From NCBI RefSeq assembly GCF_034314045.1, contig NZ_JAVIWL010000001.1, positions 4,402,001 to 4,466,000 on the forward strand: a stretch of 64,000 nucleotides of DNA, in the 5' to 3' direction. Positions 10,008-19,115 of this stretch are shown here, in pieces. The stretch is from Glaciimonas sp. CA11.2. Lineage in GTDB: Bacteria > Pseudomonadota > Gammaproteobacteria > Burkholderiales > Burkholderiaceae_D. The position numbers and the translations under genes are program-made. The first letter of the stretch is position 1; each line of letters starts with the position of its first letter. The notes below the pieces were generated by a model. It saw only the letters and a program-made list of their open reading frames with translations, was not told the origin of the DNA and did not search any database.

Positions 10008-11024
10008 TCATACTGCGGCACCCTCGCCAGCCAGGCGCAGGATCTGCACGTGCAAGGCATCGGCAATGGTGATGCCGTTCCGAACGGCTGCGTTGGCCAG
10101 GTCACGGCGCCGCTCGCCTGGGATACGTACGCCTTCGTCTTCCAACATCATGTCGATCAGGCGTTCGGTGCGACTAAAATATGTGTCTGAGCCAGCCAGT
10201 GTACCGGGGTCAATCGCCAAAAATAATTGACCCAGGCGCGGTTGATTGCCTGTATCAACGAAGAAAGAATCAGCTTCGAAACCAAAGGCAGCGCCGGTCA
10301 GTGCGCAGGCCAGCAATTCTACTGTGAGTGCCAGCATCGCTCCCTTAACGCCTCCCACCGGCAGCATGCTGCCTTCCAGCGCTGCCCTGGCGTCGGTGGT
10401 CGGCTGCCCTGCTTTGTTGAGCGCCCAGCCCAGCGGGATTGGCTTGCCCTCTTTTGCCGCCAGCATGATCTTGCCACGCGCCGCCTCGCTCAGCGCCAGA
10501 TCGATGACTAAGGGTGCTTTGTCGCGACGCGGAAACACTGCCGCAATCGGATTGGTACCGAACAGCGGCGTCTTACCGCCCCAGGCTGGCATCGCGGCAG
10601 GCGAATTGCTGAAGGCAAGTCCAACCAGCCCAGCCTGGCCGAGTGGCTCCAGATGCACCGCAGCGGCACCGAAGTGATTGCTATTGGTGACGCCGACACA
10701 GCCGATACCGAATTCGCCGGCGCGGGCGATGACGGTGTTGATGGCCATAGCGCAAGCTTCGTATGCCATCCCGCTGTGCGCGTCGATGAGGCAACTGCCA
10801 CCCTTAGAGCGCACAATTTCCGGCACTGCATCACGGTTGCTCCTGCCATTGCCGAGGAAAGTCGCATATTGCGGCACGCGCGAGACACCGTGCGAACCCA
10901 GACCCTGGGCTTCGGCCGATACCAATGCCCGTGCGGCGGCGCCAGCTGCAGTCGGGGTGGCACCAGAGCATTCGAGAGCGCGTGTCACAAGGCAGTTTAG
11001 TTCAGAAATCGAAAGCGTCGCCAT
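10008..11024 (-). CDS. comC: ComC-type (R)-sulfolactate dehydrogenase (malate/L-lactate dehydrogenase family)
   Basis: 338 residues from an ATG behind AAGGATC. Belongs to the Ldh2/MdlA-like NAD(P)H-dependent 2-hydroxyacid dehydrogenases (opening LNCLVTRALECSGATPTAA; AEAQGLGSHGVSR; active-site VTNSNHFGAAA). In Chromohalobacter the comC product reduces sulfopyruvate to (R)-sulfolactate and is encoded with slcC and suyAB, as here. It is the last gene of the minus-strand sulfonate cluster, 75 bp after slcC. The substrate may be a larger 2-hydroxy-sulfonate if the pathway starts from a C4 compound. The family is sure; the precise substrate is inferred from neighbours. Confidence 0.82.
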   Translation of the reverse strand: MATLSISELNCLVTRALECSGATPTAAGAAARALVSAEAQGLGSHGVSRVPQYATFLGNGRSNRDAVPEIVRSKGGSCLIDAHSGMAYEACAMAINTVIARAGEFGIGCVGVTNSNHFGAAAVHLEPLGQAGLVGLAFSNSPAAMPAWGGKTPLFGTNPIAAVFPRRDKAPLVIDLALSEAARGKIMLAAKEGKPIPLGWALNKAGQPTTDARAALEGSMLPVGGVKGAMLALTVELLACALTGAAFGFEADSFFVDTGNQPRLGQLFLAIDPGTLAGSDTYFSRTERLIDMMLEDEGVRIPGERRRDLANAAVRNGITIADALHVQILRLAGEGAAV

Positions 11025-11099
11025 GATAATGGATCCTTTTAGCGAAAAAGTGCACGGCACGACAGACGCATAGTGTCGATTGGCCGCACTAAATTTGTT

Positions 11100-12038
11100 T
11101 CAGAGTGACTGCTTCTGGCGCAAGTAATTGCCCACCAGTGTAGCGATTACTGCGCTGACCCGGGTATTCGATTCCTCCGTGACGCCGGCAATATGCGGCG
11201 TGAGGATCAGGTTCGGCGCATCGGCTAGCGGCGTGTCGGCGGCCAGTGGTTCCTGCATAAACACGTCGATCGCCGCACCACCCAGGTTGCTGGCGTGCAA
11301 TGCCTGTGCCAGCGCCGACTCGTCAACGATACCGCCGCGCGAGGTGTTGATCAGGATCGATGTTTTTTTCATCTTCGCCAATGCCGTAGCGTTGATCAGA
11401 TTACGGGTCTGGTCCACCAGTGGTACGTGCAACGAGACAATGTCGGCAACCCGCAGCAGGTCGTCTATGCGGGTGCAGGCAACGCCTGTTGCAGCCCATA
11501 CTGGCGCCTTTGGGCCAAACATCGGGTCGTACGCAATTACATGCACGCCCAGCGCCTGCGCCAACCGTGCGGTCAATTGACCGATGCCGCCAAAACCAAT
11601 CAGACCGAGGGTCTTGCCGGACAGCTCGCGACCATTCGACAAGGCTGCGCGCGGCCACTTGCCAGCAGCGGTTTCGGCGCTGCGGGTATAGGCCGGGCGC
11701 AGCAAGGCCATGGCCGTTCCGATCACATATTCGGCGACTGCGCGGGCATTTGCGCCAGTTGCAGGAATGACTTCGATGCCACGTGCTGCACATGCTGCGA
11801 CATCGATATTGTCAAGCCCCACACCCAACCGACCCACTACTTTTAGGTTCGGTGCTGCGGCGAGTAACGCCGCATCGACCTTGGTTCTGTTGCGTACGAT
11901 TAAGGCATCCACCTGTTCCAGCTGCGCCAGCAGATCGGCGCGCTGGTCGACCAGCGTCGGTAAGTAGCACGTATCAAAGGCAGCGCGCAGGACGTCGACG
12001 GCCGCATCATCCATGAATTCAGTAATGACGATTTTCAT
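11100..12038 (-). CDS. slcC: SlcC-type (S)-sulfolactate dehydrogenase (D-isomer 2-hydroxyacid dehydrogenase family)
   Basis: 312 residues, start MKIVITEFMDD behind GGAGAG. Features of the phosphoglycerate-dehydrogenase family: substrate loop VGRLGVGLDNID, NAD-binding GLIGFGGIG, catalytic Arg in INTSRGGIVDE, and catalytic His in ILTPHIAGVTEES. SlcC oxidises (S)-sulfolactate to sulfopyruvate; ComC then reduces it to the (R) form that SuyAB accepts, so the pair acts as a two-enzyme racemase. Located between the ABC permease and comC. Assignment rests on the family plus the slcC-comC-suyAB grouping. Confidence 0.82.
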   Translation of the reverse strand: MKIVITEFMDDAAVDVLRAAFDTCYLPTLVDQRADLLAQLEQVDALIVRNRTKVDAALLAAAPNLKVVGRLGVGLDNIDVAACAARGIEVIPATGANARAVAEYVIGTAMALLRPAYTRSAETAAGKWPRAALSNGRELSGKTLGLIGFGGIGQLTARLAQALGVHVIAYDPMFGPKAPVWAATGVACTRIDDLLRVADIVSLHVPLVDQTRNLINATALAKMKKTSILINTSRGGIVDESALAQALHASNLGGAAIDVFMQEPLAADTPLADAPNLILTPHIAGVTEESNTRVSAVIATLVGNYLRQKQSL

Positions 12039-12073
12039 AAGCTCTCCTGCCGTCGCGTTACTATTCTGAGTGT

Positions 12074-12979
12074 TCAATTCTGCATCCCCCATTTTTCGAC
12101 GGTGCGCTGCTCAATGATACGGAAAATGAAGTTTTCCACGAACAGGCCGATCAGGATCACCGTCAACAGCCCGGCGAAAACACTGGGGATTTCCAGCTGA
12201 TTCTTGTTTTCGTAAATAAACCAGCCAAGCCCACCGCTACCGGAACTCACACCAAACACCAGCTCGGCGGCAATCAGCGTACGCCAGGCAAACGCCCAGC
12301 CGATTTTCAGCCCGGTCAAGATGCTGGGGAACGCAGCCGGAATCAGGATTGCAAAGACGTACGGCAAGCCGCGCAGGCCATAATTCTTGCCGACCATGCG
12401 CAGGGTCTGACTTACCGACTGGAAACCCGAATGGGTGTTCAATGCCACCGCCCACAGGACTGAGTGGATTAATACGAACACCAGACTGCCGGTACCCAGG
12501 CCGAACCACAGCAACGATAACGGCAGCAAGGCAATGGCCGGCAGCGGGTTGAACATCGAGGTAAGCGTCTCGAGAACATCGCGGCCTATGCGGGAGGTAA
12601 TGGCAAACACCGTTAGCAGGGCCGCTAGTGCAAGACCGGCGGCATAACCGATCAACAACACCTTGATTGAAAACAGGCACTTGCCGATCAAGCCACCACT
12701 AACGATGCCGGCCACCAGGGCCACGATCACCGAGGAAAACGTCGGGAACAGCAACGGGTTGTTCAGCCAGCGCCCATAGATTTCCCAGATCACCGCCAAC
12801 AAGATCAGGATTGCAATCTTGCGCAGGCTACCTTTGTTATAAAGTTTCTCCCAGGATGTCAGCGGTTTTTGCACCACTCCGAATTCGGTGCTCGGCGCCT
12901 TTACCGCAAAATATTCGGCACGCTCGATGTTCGGGCGCAGCGAAACCTCGGCACGATGGATGTCGGACACGTCAGACAT
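12074..12979 (-). CDS. ABC transporter permease, taurine/alkanesulfonate (SsuC/TauC) family
   Basis: 301 residues with an N-terminal cytoplasmic stretch of about 50 residues, then roughly six membrane segments. The permease-ATPase coupling loop reads FQSVSQTLRMVGKNYGLRGLPYVFAILIPAAFPSILTGLKIGWAFAWRTLIAAE, typical of the nitrate/sulfonate/taurine permease family. The ATG overlaps the end of the ATPase gene by 8 bases. With the ATPase and the distant binding protein at 22207 it forms a complete importer, presumably for the sulfonate degraded by this cluster. Confidence 0.9.
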   Translation of the reverse strand: MSDVSDIHRAEVSLRPNIERAEYFAVKAPSTEFGVVQKPLTSWEKLYNKGSLRKIAILILLAVIWEIYGRWLNNPLLFPTFSSVIVALVAGIVSGGLIGKCLFSIKVLLIGYAAGLALAALLTVFAITSRIGRDVLETLTSMFNPLPAIALLPLSLLWFGLGTGSLVFVLIHSVLWAVALNTHSGFQSVSQTLRMVGKNYGLRGLPYVFAILIPAAFPSILTGLKIGWAFAWRTLIAAELVFGVSSGSGGLGWFIYENKNQLEIPSVFAGLLTVILIGLFVENFIFRIIEQRTVEKWGMQN

Positions 12980-13766
12980 GGGACACCTCTTCTGGCTCGA
13001 CCGGCTCAGAGAACAGCATGCCGTTGATACGGTCGGTCAGGCGCTCACCGTTGGCATCGATAGTATCTTCCCCTGTACTATTGAGTTCAGCCGTCACCTG
13101 ACCGGGGTGTGGCGACAGCAACAGAATGCGATTGCCGATCTTGACCGCCTCGGCAATAGAATGTGTCACGAACAGCACCGTGAACCTTGTATCGTCCCAC
13201 AGATGTAACAATTCATCCTGCATTTTTTTGCGCGTCAATGCGTCCAGCGCGGCGTACGGCTCATCCATCAACAGAATGTCAGGTTCCATCGCCATGCCGC
13301 GTGCAATCGCCACCCGCTGCTTCATGCCGCCCGAGAGCATGTGTGGGTAGTGATCACAGAATTTGGTGAGATTGACTTTCTCAATATATTGCATGGCCTT
13401 TTCTGCGGCCGCCTTGCCTTTCAGTTTGCCACTGGCCAGCAACGGAAACATGACATTCTGCTTGACCGTTTTCCAGGGCGGTAACTGATCGAACTCCTGG
13501 AATACCATCATACGGTCCGGCCCCGGCCTGGTGATGATCTTGTCATGCAGACGCATCTCGCCTTCGGTCGGCGTCATATACCCACCGACCGCCTTGAGCA
13601 ACGTCGACTTGCCGCACCCGGATGGGCCCAGCAGGACGAAACGATCGGATTGATAGACCTTGAAGTCGACACGATAGGTAGCAGTGACCAGATGTTCTTT
13701 GGTCTTGTATTGCAAGGTTACCCCGCGGACGTCGAGCAAGGGTTGCGGCAAAGTGTTCATTGTCAT
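12972..13766 (-). CDS. ABC transporter ATP-binding protein, taurine/alkanesulfonate (SsuB/TauB) family
   Basis: 264 residues containing Walker A GPSGCGKST (about 48-56), Q-loop VFQEFDQLPPWKTV, signature LSGGMKQRVAIARG, Walker B ILLMDEPYAALD and the H-loop FVTHSIAEA. The Q-loop sequence with PPWKTV is common in the nitrate/sulfonate/taurine subfamily. Overlaps the permease gene and lies 194 bp downstream of suyB. Powers sulfonate uptake together with the permease and the binding protein of the same cluster. Confidence 0.92.
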   Translation of the reverse strand: MTMNTLPQPLLDVRGVTLQYKTKEHLVTATYRVDFKVYQSDRFVLLGPSGCGKSTLLKAVGGYMTPTEGEMRLHDKIITRPGPDRMMVFQEFDQLPPWKTVKQNVMFPLLASGKLKGKAAAEKAMQYIEKVNLTKFCDHYPHMLSGGMKQRVAIARGMAMEPDILLMDEPYAALDALTRKKMQDELLHLWDDTRFTVLFVTHSIAEAVKIGNRILLLSPHPGQVTAELNSTGEDTIDANGERLTDRINGMLFSEPVEPEEVSHV

Positions 13767-13960
13767 TCCTCTTTATAACCAACCTGACGGCATGGTGCGC
13801 ACATCTGCGTGCGCCTGATGCCGATCTGTGCCGGCTATCCTGTCAATTCTCCGTATTGGGTTCGACTTCATTGAAGCCGGGCCTGCCTTGCCTGTCGCAC
13901 ATGGCAGCCCATTTGTATCCCGCTGTCTGCGCAGCTTTACGAAGATCCCGCGGCGCCAGA

Positions 13961-15130
13961 TCAGGCGCTTTCGTATAGCCGGGTCAGAACGAATTCGCGA
14001 TGGCCAAGTGCCTCGGCATCGGTCAAACGACCATTCGAGGTCGCCAGCATCATTTCCAGCAGCTTGTCTCCAGTCTGGTCGAGCGTCTGTTCGCGTTGCA
14101 GCAGCCCCGAGCAATCAACGTCAATATGCTCGCCCATCAGCCGTACGGTTCGTGGATTGGCACAAATCTTGATCACTGGCAGGATCGGATTGCCGATCAC
14201 GTTGCCCTGGCCCGTAGGAAACAGGTGCACCACAAAACCGGAAGCGGCGCATAGAGTCACCATCTCGGCTGCAGCCGACGAGGAATCCATGAACCAGAGT
14301 CCGGAATGGGTCGGCATTTCCGCCTTGTCGAGGACGCCATCGACCGTACAATGCTTGCCGATCTTCTGAATATTGCCCATCGCTTTTTCTTCGATAGTCG
14401 TCAGGCCGCCGGCGATGTTGCCTTTGGTCGGCTGCGAGTCCGACAGGTCGGAGGTCTTGTGGCGGTTGATCATGTCTTGGTAGCGGTCAAACATAAACAT
14501 GAATTGCTTGCGCACCGCGTCATTGGCGCAGCGCGCCGCCAGGACGGTTTCGCCACCGGTGATTTCCGAGGTTTCGCCGAACACCAGCGTTGAGCCGAGA
14601 GCATGCAATTTATCGAAAGCATTGCCGACTGTCGGGTTGGCACCGCAACCAGAAGTGGTATCACTCTCGCCGCACTTGGTCGATACCCACAGCTCGCTGA
14701 TGGGACACACCTCACGCTGTTTTTCGGATGCCCACTGGACGAACTCACGCGCTTTTTTTGAAGCATTCATGATCGTTTCATGATCGCCATGCCCTTCGAT
14801 GCCGAAGCCGATCACCGGCTTACCGGTCGCTGCAATACCATCCACTACTTTCTTGGTCCAACTGTCTTCAATACCAATCACGACCACGGCAGCGACGTTC
14901 GGATTGGACCCGGTGCCAATCAGGGTACGAAAATGTAGATCCAGGTCCGCGCCAAATTGGAGCCTGCCATACGGATGAGGAATCGCCATCGTGCCCTTGA
15001 TGTTGTGAGCCACGGCTTCACAAGCAGCATTCGACAGATCGTCGAGCGGCAGGATGATGACGTGATTACGGACGCCGACGCGGCCGTTTTCGCGGCGAAA
15101 GCCAAGGAATGTGCTGTCTTTGCTGATCAT
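13961..15130 (-). CDS. suyB: (2R)-sulfolactate sulfo-lyase, large subunit SuyB
   Basis: 389 residues from [20 protein letters not shown], the standard opening of the UxaA/altronate-dehydratase family large subunit ([75 protein letters not shown]). With SuyA it eliminates sulfite from (R)-3-sulfolactate to give pyruvate. Conserved cysteines in [12 protein letters not shown] are metal or catalytic candidates. Start chosen at 15130 because TGAGG precedes it; an upstream ATG at 15184 has no ribosome site. Lies 94 bp after suyA. Confidence 0.9.
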   Translation of the reverse strand: MISKDSTFLGFRRENGRVGVRNHVIILPLDDLSNAACEAVAHNIKGTMAIPHPYGRLQFGADLDLHFRTLIGTGSNPNVAAVVVIGIEDSWTKKVVDGIAATGKPVIGFGIEGHGDHETIMNASKKAREFVQWASEKQREVCPISELWVSTKCGESDTTSGCGANPTVGNAFDKLHALGSTLVFGETSEITGGETVLAARCANDAVRKQFMFMFDRYQDMINRHKTSDLSDSQPTKGNIAGGLTTIEEKAMGNIQKIGKHCTVDGVLDKAEMPTHSGLWFMDSSSAAAEMVTLCAASGFVVHLFPTGQGNVIGNPILPVIKICANPRTVRLMGEHIDVDCSGLLQREQTLDQTGDKLLEMMLATSNGRLTDAEALGHREFVLTRLYESA

Positions 15131-15224
15131 GATCTGAACCTCAGGAATTGAATGGAAGAAAAGGAATAAGGCTGAGGGGCACAAGCCCGGTTTGCAGCCT
15201 GCGAGACGGCTGCCTCGCGAAGAT

Positions 15225-15506
15225 TTACCAGCGCTTGGTCTTGATGTTATGCACGTGGGCGTGCTCGCCGACCTTGGCGGCCACTATCACTTTGCCGATA
15301 TCGACGCCATACTTGAAAACCGTATCGCCCACTTCCATCGGCTTCATCGCTACCTTATGACCCATCGGTATATCTTGTAGCGCCTTGACGGTGATGGTAC
15401 GGTCGTCATCCATGATCCAGGCGGTTAGTTCGGTACCAGCCTTAATGCCCTCCACCACTGCTACAGCAACGGAGTCCTTTGCATCGTGCAAAACAACGTG
15501 AATCAT
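15225..15506 (-). CDS. suyA: (2R)-sulfolactate sulfo-lyase, small subunit SuyA
   Basis: 93 residues forming the SAF domain of the UxaA family ([28 protein letters not shown], ending [14 protein letters not shown]). Start [12 protein letters not shown] is supported by GAGGAG; the longer reading from 15545 is not. It forms the desulfonating lyase with SuyB. The 159-bp space upstream holds its own predicted promoter with a 14-bp motif identical to one before tauE, so suyAB can probably be transcribed separately from the genes before it. Confidence 0.9.
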   Translation of the reverse strand: MIHVVLHDAKDSVAVAVVEGIKAGTELTAWIMDDDRTITVKALQDIPMGHKVAMKPMEVGDTVFKYGVDIGKVIVAAKVGEHAHVHNIKTKRW

Positions 15507-15559
15507 TTTTAGCTCCTCGGTTTGGAAAATACGTGTTCGCATCACTGGCGAATTCAGAA

Positions 15560-15610
15560 AGCTTAGGCGCTAATTTCTGCGAGGTCAACTATATGACCTA
15601 TATGATTTAA
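15560..15610 (-). promoter_or_regulatory. Promoter of suyAB with candidate GntR operator copy 2
   Basis: On the minus strand TTGACC (15583-15588) and TAAGCT (15560-15565) are 17 bp apart. Overlapping the -35 box is GTCAACTATATGAC (plus-strand 15584-15597), followed by CTATATGATTTAA. The same 14-mer, in the same place relative to a -35 box, occurs before tauE. Confidence 0.6.
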
Positions 15611-15665
15611 TATTTATTTCAAAAAAATAGTGTTCGGGTTCGCTTGATCCTGCAAGTGCGACGAA

Positions 15666-17342
15666 TCAGTACTTACAGCGCACCATCGGGGCCGGAGTCG
15701 ACTGCAGCATGACGTTAAGGCAGGCCGGCTTGCCAGACGCCGCGGCACGTTCCAGCGCCGGCACCAGAGCGGCCAGCGTGGCCACGTATTCGCCATGCCC
15801 GCCCAGTGCCTGCGCGACCTTTTCGTAACGCGTTGGCAGCAGCTCGCAACCCAGAGTGCGGGCAGCGCCGTAATTACGTACCTGAATCTGGTACTCCGCA
15901 TTCCAGCGCGCATCGTTGCCGACCACAACGATCACCGACAATCCATGGCGCACGGCAGTGTCGAATTCGGCCATGTGAAAACCGAAGGTACCGTCCCCCA
16001 TTACCGCCAGCACCGGTTGCTCCGGATTAGCAGCCTTGGCCGCCAGCGCAAACGGTAGCGATGGCCCGATTGCACCGGCTACGCCGTTGATCAAACGTCG
16101 CTCTACCTGCACGGTCGCTTGCGGCCACTGACCAATTTCACCACCATCGCAGACCAGTGTGGTGCGCGGATGGCGGTCAATGAAGGCCTGCAGCGCACGC
16201 CCAAGCGCCACCGGATGCACCGGTTGATCGTCAGCAAATTGCATAGCGCGCCATTGCGGTGGCCGGTATGCGATCAGAGCACTGGCATCAACCAGCCAGT
16301 CATTGTCAGGCGCTGCGGCCACGCCGCATGCATGGGCCGACCGACCAGAATGCACAGCCCGCTTGAGCAGCGCGAGCATGGCATCGGCTGGCGCTGCCAG
16401 GGTAGCGAGCAACATACGCTTCTGGAGCAAGCCAGCAGCGCGGTCGAGCAGCGCCCTCTCGGGATCGATCACGATCCAGTGACAAAGCGCATCAACAGCT
16501 GGCGCGTGACCGAAGCACAACGTAAAGTCGAGCGGCTTGCCTAGCAAGACAATCAGGCTGGCCTGGGCGACTACCTGGGCATACGCACCGAGGCCAGGAT
16601 CGTTTATGCCGCGCGGACTTTCCATGCCCACCACGGGTGCGCCCGTGCGCCGCGACAGTTCCTGCATCGACGTCCGCCCCGCCACACTGCAGAAGGTCGG
16701 TCCGCATACAATCAGCGGACGGGCTGCCGCTGCGACATGCATCAGTACCAGATCGGCGACTGCGTCTGACAGTGGGGTAACCAGACGCTCCGCATCGTCC
16801 ATGCCAGGCCACAGATTGTCGGTAAGCGGCACTGCCTGTTCCAGCAGGTCGACCGGCAGGCTCAGATGCACCGGGCCCGGCCGTCCACTGCGTGCAATTT
16901 GCATGGCGCGCGCCAGATCGTGACCGAACGCCGCTGCACTCTGCACGGTCCACGACGCTTTGGTGAGCTCCCTGCAAAATTCAGCCTGGCGCATTTCCTG
17001 GAACGCGCCCTTGCCAAGTTCGTTCAGACCTGCGTGGCCGGATAGCAGGATCACAGGTGACTCTGCGGCCAGCGCGGTGGCCAGGGCGGCAGTCCCATTG
17101 GCATGACCCTGGCCGCCGGTGACAAGTGCAATACCGACTTCCCCGGTCAGTCGCGCGTAGGCGTCTGCCATGTGAACGCAGGCCGCCTCATGTCGAACAT
17201 GGATCAGGTCGATTGCCGTATCAACGAGGGCATCATAGACCGGCATGATGTGATTGCCCGATAGGGAAAATATTTTCTCGACGCCAAAACGCTCTAACGT
17301 ACGTACCAGAAGATCGGCACCGCGAATCGTCTCATTTGGCAT
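15666..17342 (-). CDS. Thiamine-diphosphate-dependent enzyme of the acetolactate-synthase superfamily, substrate unknown
   Basis: 558 residues with the three-domain layout of acetolactate synthase/benzoylformate decarboxylase enzymes. Visible: Glu52 (RHEAACVHMADAY), which activates the cofactor, an acceptor-like central domain, and the C-terminal ThDP motif GDG (449-451) ending in Asn-Asp at 476-477 instead of the usual Asn-Asn. The length is about that of acetolactate synthase. It is not the two-subunit sulfopyruvate decarboxylase (ComDE), and I cannot equate it with sulfoacetaldehyde acetyltransferase (Xsc). It sits 39 bp after the flavoprotein gene, behind GGAAGG. A decarboxylase or lyase acting on a sulfonated 2-oxo acid is a reasonable guess from context only. 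Confidence 0.8.
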   Translation of the reverse strand: MPNETIRGADLLVRTLERFGVEKIFSLSGNHIMPVYDALVDTAIDLIHVRHEAACVHMADAYARLTGEVGIALVTGGQGHANGTAALATALAAESPVILLSGHAGLNELGKGAFQEMRQAEFCRELTKASWTVQSAAAFGHDLARAMQIARSGRPGPVHLSLPVDLLEQAVPLTDNLWPGMDDAERLVTPLSDAVADLVLMHVAAAARPLIVCGPTFCSVAGRTSMQELSRRTGAPVVGMESPRGINDPGLGAYAQVVAQASLIVLLGKPLDFTLCFGHAPAVDALCHWIVIDPERALLDRAAGLLQKRMLLATLAAPADAMLALLKRAVHSGRSAHACGVAAAPDNDWLVDASALIAYRPPQWRAMQFADDQPVHPVALGRALQAFIDRHPRTTLVCDGGEIGQWPQATVQVERRLINGVAGAIGPSLPFALAAKAANPEQPVLAVMGDGTFGFHMAEFDTAVRHGLSVIVVVGNDARWNAEYQIQVRNYGAARTLGCELLPTRYEKVAQALGGHGEYVATLAALVPALERAAASGKPACLNVMLQSTPAPMVRCKY

Positions 17343-17381
17343 GGCTGCAGGCCTTCCGTTAAACGTGTCCAGATCTGGGCG

Positions 17382-19115
17382 CTAGGTGATCGCGTGGCTG
17401 TCGTCAAGTATGGTTTCGCCCGGCCTGACTCGCACGAACTCGACCGGCGTGCGCGACACGATGAGTTGGCCATCAATCTGGCGCACCACGGTGAAGGTAG
17501 AACCAGGCAAGTCTTTGGTTTCCGGATAGTCTTCCCGAAAGTGCGCGCCGCGCGAATCCTCCCGCGCCAGCGCCGCCGTCACCACCACCTTGCTCACGGC
17601 AATCAGGCTTTTCAGATTTAACCAGTCATGCCAGGTCATGTTAAAGGCAGGGTCATCGTCGTCAACGCCGATCTGCGACAGTTCGATATCGAGTCGCTCG
17701 AGCGTTTGCATGCCGTGCTCCAGACCTGCCGCAGTGCGCAGGATACCGGCGTCTTCCCACATGCAGTCGTAGAGCGCTTCGCGGATCGCTTCCAGATTCC
17801 CGGCCGGGAGTCCGAGCGGCAGGCGATGCATTGCCATTGCCTGCTCCAGTGCAACTTCGTCAGCGGGCCGCAGACTATCGTTAGTCTGCACCCAGGCCGC
17901 CATGGTGTCGCCAGCAATGCCGCCGAAGACGGTCGAATTAGCCACTCCGTTGCCGCCCAGCCGATTGGCGCCATGCACGCCGCCAGTATCTTCGCCGGCT
18001 GCGAACAGACCCGTCAGCGAAGTGCTGCAATCGGGCCGGAAGATCACACCGCCCATCATGTAATGAGCGGTCGGCACCACTTCTACCAAACCGCCGGCCA
18101 GATCAAAGCCGCAATCACTGCAACGCTCGACCATGCCCTTGAACTGCTTGCGCACCTTGTCTGGTCCCAGGTGCGCCATCTGGATATAGACGCCGCCATT
18201 GGGCGAGGTACGCCCTGCCCGCATTTCGGCATAAATCGCGCGCGAGACGATGTCCCGTGTTGCGCGCTCGCCGCGCGAATCATAGGCGTGCATGAATCGC
18301 TGTTGTTCGCCGTTGAGTAGATAACCGCCAGCGCCGCGCAGACCTTCTTCCAGAACCGTGCCCGTCATCCGGGTGTGGGTACCGGCCAGCAGTCCGGTAG
18401 GGTGGAATTGCACCATCTCCATGTCGCGTAAGGCCAAGCCGGCGCGCAAGGCCATGGCCAGCCCATCGCAGCTCTTTTCACCGGATGGGGTGTGGAATTT
18501 GTACATCGTCGGGCCACCACCGGTGGCCAGCAAAACGGCCTTGGATTGCACGAACACGAACTCGCCATCACGCATGTCGATCATCAATACACCTGCCAAA
18601 GCACTCCCATCGGGTGTCCTGATGAACTCAACGGCGCGGTGTTCTTCCAGGCGATTGATGCCACGCGCCCAGACCTGCTCGGCCAGACGGTTGATGATCT
18701 CGATGCCGGTCAGGTCACCCTTGTGTACGGTGCGGTCAAAAGTCTGGCCGGCAAATGCCTTTTGATGCACAGTACCGTCGGGATTACGGTCAAAGAAGCA
18801 CCCCAGTTCATTTTCCAGCTCATGAATCCGCTCGACCGCTTTGGTTACCAGAGTCCAGGCCAGTTCCTGGTCAGACAGCCACTTGCTGCCTTCGACGGTG
18901 TCCATGAAATGCCGCTCGACCGAATCGCCCTTCGCCAGCGCCACGTTGTAGCCGCCCTGGACCATGCGGGTACATCCCGATTTGCCGAGCAAGCCTTTGA
19001 CCGCCACTGTGATATGCAAATCTGGATCGGCCTGATGCGCGTGCAGCGCTGCAAAGAGGCCAGCCCCGCCGGTGCCAAGGATGAGGATATCGGTTTCCAG
19101 TCGCCTGATGTTCAT
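17382..19115 (-). CDS. Fumarate reductase/succinate dehydrogenase-like flavoprotein (noncovalent FAD type)
   Basis: 577 residues. FAD-binding GTGGAG (14-19) and all dicarboxylate-handling residues are present: His238 in QFHPTG, Thr/Glu in TVLEEGLRGAGGY, Arg287 in TRDIVSRAI, His351 in HYMMGG and Arg385 in NRLGGN. The histidine that covalently holds FAD in respiratory SdhA/FrdA aligns with Cys48 (SGCTRMVQGGYN), so the flavin is probably not His-linked. The same SGCT pattern occurs in soluble archaeal-type enzymes. ATGA overlap with the fumarase beta gene. It probably reduces or oxidises a C4 dicarboxylate carrying a sulfo group, working with the Fe-S and membrane subunits encoded upstream. Substrate is inferred. 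Confidence 0.88.
   Translation of the reverse strand: MNIRRLETDILILGTGGAGLFAALHAHQADPDLHITVAVKGLLGKSGCTRMVQGGYNVALAKGDSVERHFMDTVEGSKWLSDQELAWTLVTKAVERIHELENELGCFFDRNPDGTVHQKAFAGQTFDRTVHKGDLTGIEIINRLAEQVWARGINRLEEHRAVEFIRTPDGSALAGVLMIDMRDGEFVFVQSKAVLLATGGGPTMYKFHTPSGEKSCDGLAMALRAGLALRDMEMVQFHPTGLLAGTHTRMTGTVLEEGLRGAGGYLLNGEQQRFMHAYDSRGERATRDIVSRAIYAEMRAGRTSPNGGVYIQMAHLGPDKVRKQFKGMVERCSDCGFDLAGGLVEVVPTAHYMMGGVIFRPDCSTSLTGLFAAGEDTGGVHGANRLGGNGVANSTVFGGIAGDTMAAWVQTNDSLRPADEVALEQAMAMHRLPLGLPAGNLEAIREALYDCMWEDAGILRTAAGLEHGMQTLERLDIELSQIGVDDDDPAFNMTWHDWLNLKSLIAVSKVVVTAALAREDSRGAHFREDYPETKDLPGSTFTVVRQIDGQLIVSRTPVEFVRVRPGETILDDSHAIT

Noticed and set aside
16492..16977. 161-codon reverse ORF inside the ThDP gene
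   Set aside because: Lies wholly within the real gene in another frame; composition is that of a GC-rich shadow ORF and no ribosome site or family is seen.
15666..17342. Calling the ThDP enzyme sulfoacetaldehyde acetyltransferase (Xsc)
   Set aside because: Cluster context tempts this, but the protein has the shorter acetolactate-synthase layout and I could not recognise Xsc-specific features; the name would be unsupported.
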